A DNA stretch of 64,000 nucleotides, taken from NCBI RefSeq assembly GCF_000766865.1, contig NZ_JNFA01000011.1:496001-560000 (forward strand), given 5' to 3'. The notes below the pieces were generated by a model that saw only the letters and a list, made by a program, of their open reading frames with translations, made no database searches and had not been told where the DNA came from. The stretch comes from Listeria booriae (GTDB lineage: Bacteria; Bacillota; Bacilli; Lactobacillales; Listeriaceae). How positions within the stretch are numbered: position 1 is the first letter of the stretch; each line of letters starts with the position of its first letter. Position numbers and translations under genes: made by a program. Positions 36,869-44,627 of the stretch are shown here, one piece after another.

Positions 36869-37428
36869 TAATATGTACGTATAATCGGAGGTACATAGTC
36901 TGTGATGAACGAATGGATTTCGTCAACGGAGTTAGAAAATAAGATTTTGCTGCGGTCTTCTACGGTTAGGAAGTCATTTTGGACCATGTCGTCGTAGAAT
37001 TGTTGGATTGGTCTGTAGTAGTCGCTTTCGTTGTAGAAAATGCAAGGGTTGTTGTTCTGGCCGAGTCTGGACCATGAGACGACTTCGGTGATTTCTTCAA
37101 GTGTTCCGGGGCCGCCGGGTAATGCGATGCAGGCGTTTCCGAGGTCAAGCATTTTTTGTTTGCGCTCATCCATTGTGTCCACGATGATTAGCTCGGTTAA
37201 GTGAGGGTGGGCGAGTTCGCGTTCTTTTAGAAAGGTCGGGATGATGCCGATTGCCTTACCGCCTGACGCGATAACGGTGTCTGCTAAAATACCCATAAGG
37301 CCGGAGCGACCGCCGCCGTATACGAGTGTATTATTATTTCTAGCGATCCATTCGCCAACTGCGATGGTGGCTTGTTCGTAGACGGGGTTATTGCCTTTGT
37401 TTGCGCCACAATATACAACGATATTCAT
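36868..37428 (-). CDS. LOG-family nucleotide phosphoribohydrolase
   Basis: 186 aa. VYGGGRSGLMGILAD and PGGPGTLEEITEVVSW are the LOG signatures; the enzymes split nucleoside 5'-monophosphates to base and ribose 5-phosphate. Starts with MNIVVYCGANKG. Divergent from chbG, sharing a ~75-bp promoter region. Confidence 0.9.
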   Translation of the reverse strand: MNIVVYCGANKGNNPVYEQATIAVGEWIARNNNTLVYGGGRSGLMGILADTVIASGGKAIGIIPTFLKERELAHPHLTELIIVDTMDERKQKMLDLGNACIALPGGPGTLEEITEVVSWSRLGQNNNPCIFYNESDYYRPIQQFYDDMVQNDFLTVEDRSKILFSNSVDEIHSFITDYVPPIIRTY

Positions 37429-37506
37429 AATGATTCCTCATTTCCTTTATTTTTAAAATTAGTATATCATAATAGGGAAGCAGTGTTTGGAATGGAGGTC
37501 GCTAAA

Positions 37507-38298
37507 ATGAGACAAAAAGTAATTGTAAATGCGGATGATTTCGGGATGTCAAAAGGGATTAATTATGGCGTGATGGAGGCGTATTTGAACGGGATTGTTA
37601 GTTCGACGTTGTTGATGCCTAATCTGGATGCGGCGGAGCACGCGGTGAACATTTCGCGCGTGGCTTGCCCAGACTTGTTCATTGGACAGCATACAAACTT
37701 CTTATTAGGAAAACCGTGTTCCGACCCTGCAAAAATTCCTTCGATGGTGGATGCGGACGGGAATTTTCATCGGTCAGCGTATTATCGGAGTGGGCAAGGG
37801 CATTTCGTGTATGATGAGGTGCGACGGGAGACGATTGCGCAGGTGGAGCGGTTTCGCGAGTTGTTAGGGTATTATCCGGAGCATATTGATTGTCATGCGG
37901 TTGGGGACGAGACGGTGGATCAGGCATTTTATGATATTGCGTTGGAATATGGGATTCATACGACGCTGAAATATAGCGGGGATAAAGTTTGGCCGTCATT
38001 GCCAGGGTATTTGGAGACGGGATTGTTGCTAGAGGTTAATGGCTTGCCGTTTATCGAGGCGGGAACGCATGTGGAGCATTTCTTGCGCGATGATTTTGCG
38101 TTGCTTAAGCAGGATACGTCGAAGGTTATTGAGATGCATTTTGATGCTGGCTTTTTGGATCAGTTTGTGTTGGATAATTCTTCGATGACGACGCCGCGTT
38201 GTCGGGAGCTTGAGACGTTGTGTGATCCGCGAGTTCGGGCTTGGTTTGATGCGCACGATTTGGAACGTATTAGTTTTGCTGATTTGAAAAGGAAATGA
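37507..38298 (+). CDS. chbG: ChbG/YdjC-family carbohydrate deacetylase
   Basis: 263 aa. VNADDFGMSKGINYG at the N-terminus supplies the metal-binding Asp-Asp, with histidines in IGQHTNF and YPEHIDCHAVGDE. Family enzymes remove an acetyl group from chito-oligosaccharides, which would fit use of chitin products from the GH18 enzyme, though the genes are not linked. ATG at 37507 after GGAGG. Confidence 0.88.
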   Translation: MRQKVIVNADDFGMSKGINYGVMEAYLNGIVSSTLLMPNLDAAEHAVNISRVACPDLFIGQHTNFLLGKPCSDPAKIPSMVDADGNFHRSAYYRSGQGHFVYDEVRRETIAQVERFRELLGYYPEHIDCHAVGDETVDQAFYDIALEYGIHTTLKYSGDKVWPSLPGYLETGLLLEVNGLPFIEAGTHVEHFLRDDFALLKQDTSKVIEMHFDAGFLDQFVLDNSSMTTPRCRELETLCDPRVRAWFDAHDLERISFADLKRK

Positions 38299-38312
38299 GG
38301 TGAGCGTCGCGG

Positions 38313-38726
38313 ATGAAACGGTTTTTAATGATTGGAACGGCGGGCGTGCTTGGGGCGCTGTGCCGTTATTTTGTTGGCATGGGAGTTGGTGCGTTTTGGG
38401 GTGCTGATTTTCCGTTAGGAACGCTGCTTGTGAATTTGAGTGGGTGCTTTGTGCTGGCTTATTTGACGACGTATTTGTTTCGGCTGACGATACTGAATAC
38501 GGACTTGGTCGTGGCGATTGGGACGGGATTTTTAGGTGCTTATACGACTTTTTCGACGTTCACTTTGGAGACAGTGCAGTTATTTGAGTCGGGGCATGCG
38601 ATTTCAGCGGTTACATATGTAGGGCTCAGTTTTTTAGCGGGAAATTTGTTGGCGTGGCTTGGTTTTAGGCTGGGTGAGCGGCGGTTTGTGCGGAAGCGAG
38701 AAGCTGTGAAGGAGGGCGATGTGTGA
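38313..38726 (+). CDS. crcB1: Fluoride channel subunit CrcB/Fluc 1
   Basis: 137 aa, four membrane helices. GALCRYFVG, the helix-3 break in GTGFLGAYTTFSTFTLET and GTLLVNLSGCF are the family signatures. Dual-gene Fluc channels form heterodimers of opposite orientation. The positively charged C-terminus and the overlapping partner gene support this. No fluoride riboswitch seen upstream; it may be read from chbG. Confidence 0.93.
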   Translation: MKRFLMIGTAGVLGALCRYFVGMGVGAFWGADFPLGTLLVNLSGCFVLAYLTTYLFRLTILNTDLVVAIGTGFLGAYTTFSTFTLETVQLFESGHAISAVTYVGLSFLAGNLLAWLGFRLGERRFVRKREAVKEGDV

Positions 38727-39091
38727 TGTGGCTACATGTGATTTCCATTGCAATTGGCGCCTTTTTCGGTGCTAACGCACGATACGCTTTGTCGACTTGG
38801 ATAAAACGCCGTGTAAAATGGGACTTTCCGATTGCGACGTTAGTTATTAACTTGAGCGGAGCCTTTGTGTTGGGCGTTGTTGTGCAACTTCAACTAGGCA
38901 CCGATTGGAATTTGCTCGCGACAACGGGATTTTTAGGGGCATTTACGACTTTTTCAACGTTCAAATTGGAAAGCGTGCAATTATCGGCAGAACGAAAATG
39001 GAAGAAAGTTATTTTGTATCAAGTTGTGACGTATTCTGTGGGTCTTGTATTAGTAGTTGTGGGAATGTTTGTAGGCTTGCTTATCGTGTGA
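38723..39091 (+). CDS. crcB2: Fluoride channel subunit CrcB/Fluc 2
   Basis: 122 aa, four membrane helices, with GANARYALSTWI, ATLVINLSGAFVLG and TTGFLGAFTTFSTFKLES. It overlaps crcB1 by ATGTGATG (four bases), consistent with coupled translation in equal amounts. Confidence 0.93.
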   Translation: MMWLHVISIAIGAFFGANARYALSTWIKRRVKWDFPIATLVINLSGAFVLGVVVQLQLGTDWNLLATTGFLGAFTTFSTFKLESVQLSAERKWKKVILYQVVTYSVGLVLVVVGMFVGLLIV

Positions 39092-39189
39092 AGGAGAGGC
39101 TCTGAAATGTGTAGTTCATAAGATTCAATTATAGTCAAAATATTTCAAACGAATGTTCCCTCTTTTTCATTACTGTGGTAAGATGAAAG

Positions 39190-39225
39190 TATAATATTTG
39201 AACTAGTGTTTTTGTCTAAGGAGGT
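39190..39225 (+). promoter_or_regulatory. -10 box and ribosome binding site of the GSSKGG hydrolase gene
   Basis: TATAAT at 39190-39195 puts the transcript start near 39202, and AAGGAGGT at 39218-39225 is a perfect anti-Shine-Dalgarno match. Seven bases later the in-frame codon is ATA (39233). Confidence 0.65.
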
Positions 39226-40054
39226 AAACGAAATAGCTATTCGATTTGAGGGAAAACATATAAAAAGAGGCTCGGACACACTTATTGTTGTGTTTCAAGG
39301 AGCTTTCACCAAGTTTAATGAAGAATATGCAAATAAAATTGTTGCTGGGACGGTAAGTCCAGAATCTATTCAAGATACGCATACCTATTACCATTTCCAT
39401 AAACTTTCTGAACAAATTACTCAACTGGATTTCTTTTTTATTGAGGATTATTACTCACAACTCTATGGCTGGTACATGTTTGATCATGGAGAATTGATTA
39501 TCCGGAGTTTCAATGATAAACTTTCGCAATTTATTTGCAAACATAATTATAAAGAAGTCGTATTAATTGGAAGTTCCAAGGGAGGCGTCGGGTCAACGCT
39601 TTACGGTCTAATAAATCCCTACGTTACAAAAGTTTTTGGAATGGTTCCGGATTTAAGAATATCAACAGCGCCGTATGGAGAAAGTGGCCGAAAGTTATTT
39701 TTTAATAACGATGCAAATTTTGAGAAAAAAGTAAAAGATTTTCAAGGCTTGCTTTCCAGTTACCCTGTTACGGTTGAAAATAAAAAGTTCTATTTTTATA
39801 CAGGAATGAGGGATTACGGTTTTCAGCAATTAGTGGAATTGAATAAATATCTATATAGAAAATATGGCTATGATTCTCACCTTATTATTATGCCAACACC
39901 AGATTCGCACGGTCCTCTGATAAAGGAACATGCGAATCTGATTAATCATATCATTCATGACGTGATTAATGACATTCCTCTAGAAAACGAGCTTTTTCTG
40001 GAGTTAGGCGGGAATATTTATTTAAGCACTTACCCAGCTATTGGGAAAAAATGA
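39206..40054 (+). CDS. Alpha/beta-hydrolase-like protein with GSSKGG motif (Asp2/XcbB-like)
   Basis: About 273-282 aa, cytosolic, AT-rich. LIGSSKGGVGSTLYGL is a nucleophile elbow with Lys after Ser, as in the Asp2 and XcbB/CpsF groups linked to surface glycan or accessory secretion; a histidine in PTPDSHGPL could complete a triad. The GTG at 39206 given here is only a few bases from the predicted transcript start and has no ribosome binding site; the site at 39218-39225 points to ATA at 39233 instead. Function unassigned. Confidence 0.7.
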   Translation: MFLSKEVNEIAIRFEGKHIKRGSDTLIVVFQGAFTKFNEEYANKIVAGTVSPESIQDTHTYYHFHKLSEQITQLDFFFIEDYYSQLYGWYMFDHGELIIRSFNDKLSQFICKHNYKEVVLIGSSKGGVGSTLYGLINPYVTKVFGMVPDLRISTAPYGESGRKLFFNNDANFEKKVKDFQGLLSSYPVTVENKKFYFYTGMRDYGFQQLVELNKYLYRKYGYDSHLIIMPTPDSHGPLIKEHANLINHIIHDVINDIPLENELFLELGGNIYLSTYPAIGKK

Positions 40055-40078
40055 ATATACATTTTTGTTAGAAACGCT

Positions 40079-40133
40079 AGAAGAGGTTGAAATATTCAGT
40101 GGTTTGGCGACCCTGAATGTTTTTGCCTCTTCT
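40079..40133 (+). terminator. Hairpin after the GSSKGG gene
   Basis: AGAAGAGG/CCTCTTCT outer and ATTCAG/CTGAAT inner stems; no long T-run. Confidence 0.6.
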
Positions 40134-40161
40134 TTGACTATTTCCAAAAACTGTGTTAATT
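40134..40161 (+). promoter_or_regulatory. queFCDE promoter
   Basis: TTGACT (40134-40139), 16-bp spacer, TTAATT (40156-40161). The stretch to the riboswitch is ~25 bp. Confidence 0.6.
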
Positions 40162-40187
40162 TCTAAAAGAAGCTAAGAAAGTAAGTT

Positions 40188-40227
40188 TCCGTGGTTCGAA
40201 ACTATCCCACGATAAAAAACTAAGGAG
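40188..40227 (+). promoter_or_regulatory. preQ1-I riboswitch
   Basis: A CGTGG/CCACG stem with loop TTCGAAACTATC (40190-40211) followed by ATAAAAAACTAAGGAG. This is the small class I preQ1 aptamer; the AAAAACTA tail pairs into the loop and hides AAGGAG when preQ1 is bound, so control of queF translation is likely. Confidence 0.9.
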
Positions 40228-40239
40228 TGAAAAGTAAAT

Positions 40240-40731
40240 ATGAGAAACCAAGATGAACTAGCTGGTGTCACACATTTAGGAAATCAGGGGACGGAGTATC
40301 GGATGGATTACGCGCCGGAAGTGTTGGAAGCATTTCCGAATAAGCATCCAGATAATGATTACTTTGTGAAGTTTAATTGCCCTGAGTTTACGAGTCTTTG
40401 TCCGATGACTGGGCAGCCTGACTTTGCGACGATTTATATTTCTTATGTGCCCGGCGAAAAAATGGTTGAAAGTAAGTCACTGAAGCTTTATTTGTTTAGT
40501 TTCCGAAACCATGGCGATTTTCATGAGGATTGTATCAATATTATTATGAAAGATTTGATCAAACTTATGGGGCCAAAATACATTGAAGTATGGGGGAAAT
40601 TCACGCCGCGTGGTGGGATTTCGATTGATCCATATGCGAATTATGGGAAACCAGGCACGCGCTTTGAAGAAGTTGCGATGCATCGCTTAATGAATCATGA
40701 TATGTACCCTGAAAAAGTGGATAATCGGTAG
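40240..40731 (+). CDS. queF: NADPH-dependent preQ0 reductase
   Basis: 163 aa, the short unimodular type. [21 protein letters not shown] contains the cysteine (FTSLCP) that forms the thioimide with preQ0; [21 protein letters not shown] is the second family signature. Converts preQ0 to preQ1 in queuosine synthesis. First gene of the operon, directly under the preQ1 riboswitch, so its product shuts the operon off. Confidence 0.95.
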   Translation: MRNQDELAGVTHLGNQGTEYRMDYAPEVLEAFPNKHPDNDYFVKFNCPEFTSLCPMTGQPDFATIYISYVPGEKMVESKSLKLYLFSFRNHGDFHEDCINIIMKDLIKLMGPKYIEVWGKFTPRGGISIDPYANYGKPGTRFEEVAMHRLMNHDMYPEKVDNR

Positions 40732-40743
40732 GAGGAAATGAAA

Positions 40744-41412
40744 ATGACAAATAAAAAAGCGTTAGTGATTTTTTCTGGTGGGCAAGATTCGACGACGTGT
40801 TTGTTTCAAGCGATTCAGGATTATGGGAAAGAGAACGTGGAGGTTATCACGTTTTTCTATGGTCAGCGGCACGCAATTGAGCTGAGTAAGGCAAAATGGA
40901 TTGTGCGGGATTTGAATGTGAAGCAGACGGTGATTGATACGTCGGTTATAAAACAAACGACAAATAATGCGTTGATGGATGATTCGATGGAGATTTCGCA
41001 AGGGGAATCGGAGGAGTATCCGAATACGTTTGTTGATGGGCGTAATGCGCTGTTCTTGTTGCTTGCGGGAACGTATGCGAAGGGGCAAGGCATTACGGAT
41101 ATTATTATTGGTGTATGTGAGACGGACTTTAGCGGGTATCCGGATTGTCGCGATGTGTTTGTGAAGTCGATGAACGTGACGCTGAATTTGGCGATGGATT
41201 TTCCGTTTGTTGTGAAGACGCCGCTTATGTATTTGACGAAGGCCGAGACGTGGGCTTTGGCGGATGAGCTGGGACGGCTGGACTATGTTCGGGAGCATAC
41301 GCATACGTGTTATATGGGCGTGGACGGCGGATGTGGCGAGTGCCCTAGCTGTGAGTTGCGGGAGAAGGGCTTGACGGAGTACTTGGCGCAGAAGGCTGGG
41401 ACGGCGTTATGA
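40744..41412 (+). CDS. queC: 7-cyano-7-deazaguanine synthase
   Basis: 222 aa. ATP-pyrophosphatase loop [10 protein letters not shown], and zinc ligands in [15 protein letters not shown]. Makes preQ0 from carboxydeazaguanine. ATG at 40744 is eight bases after AGGAGG; ATG at 40738 is too close. Overlaps queD by four bases. Confidence 0.95.
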   Translation: MTNKKALVIFSGGQDSTTCLFQAIQDYGKENVEVITFFYGQRHAIELSKAKWIVRDLNVKQTVIDTSVIKQTTNNALMDDSMEISQGESEEYPNTFVDGRNALFLLLAGTYAKGQGITDIIIGVCETDFSGYPDCRDVFVKSMNVTLNLAMDFPFVVKTPLMYLTKAETWALADELGRLDYVREHTHTCYMGVDGGCGECPSCELREKGLTEYLAQKAGTAL

Positions 41413-41837
41413 TGAAGATTGCGAAGGAATTTACGTTTGATATGGGGCACATGTTGGATGGGCATGACGGGAAATGTCATAATTTGCATGGGCATACGTA
41501 TACGCTGCAAGTGGAAGTTGCCGGAGCGCTGATTACGACGGGGTCTAGCGCTGGGATGGTGCTGGATTATGGCGATATTAAGCGGATTGTGAAGGAACAT
41601 GTGACGGCGAAATTGGATCATGCTTTTGCGTATTTTGAGGAAAATGAAAATGAGTGCCGCGTTGCAAAATTGCTTCAGGAAATGGAGCGGAAAACAGTGG
41701 CGTTACCTTGTCGTTCGACGGCAGAGGGGCTTGCGATGGTGATTTATGATTGGTTAGCGCCGTACTTGCCGGTTTCGGCGATACGTTTAGGGGAGACACC
41801 GACGTCTTTTTGTGAGTATACGGGTGAACTGTCATGA
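41409..41837 (+). CDS. queD: 6-carboxy-5,6,7,8-tetrahydropterin synthase
   Basis: 142 aa. Zinc histidines in FDMGHML and CHNLHGHTY with the catalytic cysteine just before; SCxSTAEGLA-like [16 protein letters not shown] and FCEYTG at the end are typical. Second step from GTP in queuosine synthesis. Start and stop overlap both neighbours by four bases (ATGA). Confidence 0.94.
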   Translation: MMKIAKEFTFDMGHMLDGHDGKCHNLHGHTYTLQVEVAGALITTGSSAGMVLDYGDIKRIVKEHVTAKLDHAFAYFEENENECRVAKLLQEMERKTVALPCRSTAEGLAMVIYDWLAPYLPVSAIRLGETPTSFCEYTGELS

Positions 41838-42448
41838 TGCATCGCGAGTATCGGATTGTGGAGATTTTTGAGACGATGCAGGGTGAGGGCTACAACACGG
41901 GAATGCCGAGCGTTTTTATTCGGTTTGGACGGTGTAATCTGGATTGTCCGTGGTGTGACACGAATTATAATGAGTTTGTGATGATGACGGGGGAACAGAT
42001 TTTGGCTGAAGTGCATAAATATGAGGCGCGAAACATTGTTATCACAGGCGGGGAGCCAACGATTCAACGCGGAATTGAGGAACTTTTGCAAGTTTTGAAA
42101 GCGGAAGGTTACTATTTGGCGATTGAGACGAATGGCTTGAAGGATGTGCCTGTGGAAATTGATTATGTGGCGACGAGTCCGAAGCGATTATACAGTAACA
42201 TGTATGAGAAACGTCATTTGTCGCAAGCGGATGAGGTGCGGATTGTTGTGGATGGCGATGTTCAGGCGTTTTGTGCGCAGATTGAAGCTCTGATTCCTGC
42301 GAAACGGTATTATTTATCGCCGTGTGAGGTGGATGGTGATTTTAATATGCTAGAAACGATTCGTCAATTGGGACAGCTGAACGCTACGCGTGGCGAGAAT
42401 AAATGGGCGCTTAGTATTCAGACACATAAATTAGCGGGAATTGAATAA
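41834..42448 (+). CDS. queE: 7-carboxy-7-deazaguanine synthase (radical SAM)
   Basis: 204 aa. IFETMQGEGYNTGMPSVFIR, then the cluster-binding cysteines in GRCNLDCPWCDT, GGEPT for SAM binding, and a short C-terminal part. Makes the 7-deazapurine ring. Last gene of the operon. Confidence 0.94.
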   Translation: MMHREYRIVEIFETMQGEGYNTGMPSVFIRFGRCNLDCPWCDTNYNEFVMMTGEQILAEVHKYEARNIVITGGEPTIQRGIEELLQVLKAEGYYLAIETNGLKDVPVEIDYVATSPKRLYSNMYEKRHLSQADEVRIVVDGDVQAFCAQIEALIPAKRYYLSPCEVDGDFNMLETIRQLGQLNATRGENKWALSIQTHKLAGIE

Positions 42449-42459
42449 ATTTTGAAAGG

Positions 42460-42496
42460 AAGCTTATCTTGACATTATGTTGAGGTAGGCTTTTTT
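42460..42496 (+). terminator. Terminator of the que operon
   Basis: A 14-bp stem 42460-42473 / 42479-42492 (with G-U pairs), five-base loop, six T. Confidence 0.85.
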
Positions 42497-42641
42497 GTGC
42501 GTTAAATGACGGTTTTCTTCTTGTTTTGAAACTGGCTTGAACCTTTCTTTAGGAAAAACTTAAATTGGCTTGGGAGTTTCTTTATGTGGCACTGTTAACA
42601 TGAAGTTATACCTCAAAATAGAATGGAAAGAAGTGAAATGT

Positions 42642-43583
42642 ATGCCACGATTGAAACGAAAAAAATCAAGGAAACTTAAACCTATTGCAAAAATACTTAT
42701 TGTTGTACTCCTAGTGATTCTTGGCTGTTTAACATTCTATTATGTGCAGTATTATCAAGCGTTACATTCCGTGAATGCGGACTTTACATCGGCCAAAGGG
42801 GAGGATTTTAAATCGACGAAAGACCCTAAGTTAGATGATTTTAATGTGTTGTTGGTAGGTAGTGATTCGCGGGGGTCAGATCAGGGACGCTCGGACTCGA
42901 TACTTCTTTTACATTATGATTCTAAAGCGAAAAAGCCGAAAGTTGTCTCGTTTATGAGGGACTCTTATGTGGAAATACCAAATAGGGGGAAACAAAAATT
43001 AAATGCCGCATATTCGTACGGTGGAATCGAATTGTTACGCGAAACGATTCAGCAGAATTTTGACATAAAGATGGATTATTATTTAATGACTGATTTTAGT
43101 GGTTTTGCCAAAATTATTGATACGGCGTTTCCGGATGGTGTTACAATAACGGCGGGCAAGGAGATGTCTAAAAATATCGGAATGACGATTTATCCTGGGA
43201 AGCAACAAATGGATGGGAAGACATTACTTGCTTATTCGCGATTTAGATATGATGCGCAAAGTGATTTTGGTCGTGTAAAAAGACAGCAACAAGTCGTGCA
43301 AAGTGTGATGAAACAAAGCGTTTCGGATATTAGTATTACGAAAATCCCGTCATTGCTCGGGCTTGTGCAAGGAAATATTTCAACGAATATCCCGACTAAG
43401 TTACTCGTTAATATGGGACAAGAAATGTATTTTCACCCACCTACAGGACTGGATTCATTGACAGTTCCAACGAATGGTAGTTATGAAGACAAGACGTATC
43501 CTGGTGCTGGCGCTGTTTTGGAATTGGATTTGGATAAGAATCAGGCGGCTATTAAGAAGTTTTTGAATGATGACAAATCGTAG
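42642..43583 (+). CDS. LytR-CpsA-Psr family glycopolymer transferase
   Basis: 313 aa. A basic N-terminus, one membrane helix (~17-38) and an extracellular LCP domain with VLLVGSDSRG, GRSDSILLLHY, SFMRDSYVEIP and GVTITAGKEM. Family members attach teichoic acids or capsule to peptidoglycan. ATG at 42642 has only a modest site (AAAGAAGTG). 30 bp ahead of a polysaccharide deacetylase gene, another envelope function. Confidence 0.9.
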   Translation: MPRLKRKKSRKLKPIAKILIVVLLVILGCLTFYYVQYYQALHSVNADFTSAKGEDFKSTKDPKLDDFNVLLVGSDSRGSDQGRSDSILLLHYDSKAKKPKVVSFMRDSYVEIPNRGKQKLNAAYSYGGIELLRETIQQNFDIKMDYYLMTDFSGFAKIIDTAFPDGVTITAGKEMSKNIGMTIYPGKQQMDGKTLLAYSRFRYDAQSDFGRVKRQQQVVQSVMKQSVSDISITKIPSLLGLVQGNISTNIPTKLLVNMGQEMYFHPPTGLDSLTVPTNGSYEDKTYPGAGAVLELDLDKNQAAIKKFLNDDKS

Positions 43584-43613
43584 ACATAATCAACAAGCAT
43601 GGAGGTATAGAGA

Positions 43614-44444
43614 ATGAAAAAAAATATAATAATTATGTCGTCAATTTTGCTAGTTGTAGCGTGCCTTGGTGTCGGTGGTGTATTTTTCTTCCAGCAACAG
43701 CAAAAAGAGCAAAAGGCAGAGCAAGCGAAGAAGCAAAGTCAAGTTGCGAAAAAGGAAAAAGAGGCAGTGAAAGAAGAGGAAGCGAAAAAAGAACAGGCTT
43801 TGGCGCAAAAGCCGAAACCAATCGACAAAAACCAAAAAACGGCTTACTTGACGATTGATGACGGGCCGACGAAGTACTTCAAACGAATTGTGGAGGCTTT
43901 GAAGAAAGAGAATGTGAAGGCGACATTTTTTTTCGTAGGGAACAATATTAAAGATGAATATAAAGCGGATATAAAACAGGCGGTGCAGGATCGCAATAGT
44001 ATCGGGATGCACAGCATGTCGCATGATGCGAATAAATTATATAAGCAAAGCCAGTTTATTCCAGAGATGGAGCAGGAATCGAAGCTACTAAGTGATATTG
44101 TCGGCAAAAAAGTCGGGTTGATTCGCGCGCCATATGGTAGTACGTACTTAAACAATGACCAAGTGCAAAAAGCGAAGGCAGATAAGTTCCGTTTGTTGGA
44201 TTGGAATATTGATAGTAATGATTGGAAACATAAAGGGAAACCGCAAGAGACGGTCTCGTTTGTGAATCAAGAGTTGGATGGTTTTCATAAAATCTCACCG
44301 GTTATTTTAGTGCATGAAACGGAAGATACGTTGGATGCGATTCCGGCTTTAGTGAAAGCGATTCGGGCGAAAGGATTTGTATTAGAGCCTTATTTTGAGG
44401 ACAATGATTTTCATTTGAATTTTAAGAAAGATCCAGATTTATAA
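43614..44444 (+). CDS. Membrane-anchored polysaccharide deacetylase (NodB domain)
   Basis: 276 aa. One N-terminal membrane helix, a ~40-residue charged coiled coil (QQQKEQKAEQAKKQSQVAKK...), then a NodB domain with TIDDGPT (catalytic Asp and metal Asp), HSMSHD (metal His) and LIRAPYGS. The final LVHETEDT holds the last histidine. Likely removes acetyl groups from peptidoglycan or another wall glycan, as PgdA does in Listeria for lysozyme resistance; it is shorter than PgdA. Confidence 0.88.
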   Translation: MKKNIIIMSSILLVVACLGVGGVFFFQQQQKEQKAEQAKKQSQVAKKEKEAVKEEEAKKEQALAQKPKPIDKNQKTAYLTIDDGPTKYFKRIVEALKKENVKATFFFVGNNIKDEYKADIKQAVQDRNSIGMHSMSHDANKLYKQSQFIPEMEQESKLLSDIVGKKVGLIRAPYGSTYLNNDQVQKAKADKFRLLDWNIDSNDWKHKGKPQETVSFVNQELDGFHKISPVILVHETEDTLDAIPALVKAIRAKGFVLEPYFEDNDFHLNFKKDPDL

Positions 44445-44454
44445 GAGGTGTGAG

Positions 44455-44488
44455 AAGGTGTTGTCCCGTTTGGGAGGCATCTTTTTTT
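44455..44488 (+). terminator. Terminator after the deacetylase gene
   Basis: Imperfect stem (AAGGTGTTGTCCC with GGGAGGCATCTT) and seven T. Confidence 0.7.
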
Positions 44489-44627
44489 GTGGAATCATTT
44501 ATTTCGAGGGGCGTGAAATTTTTGATAATATGGCTGGTTTGGATGGTTTGGCGTGTATGATATAGATATATGAATATGTGATACGTTAATAAACTTGCCT
44601 TTGTGATTTAGGAGAGGAGTTTTATAC

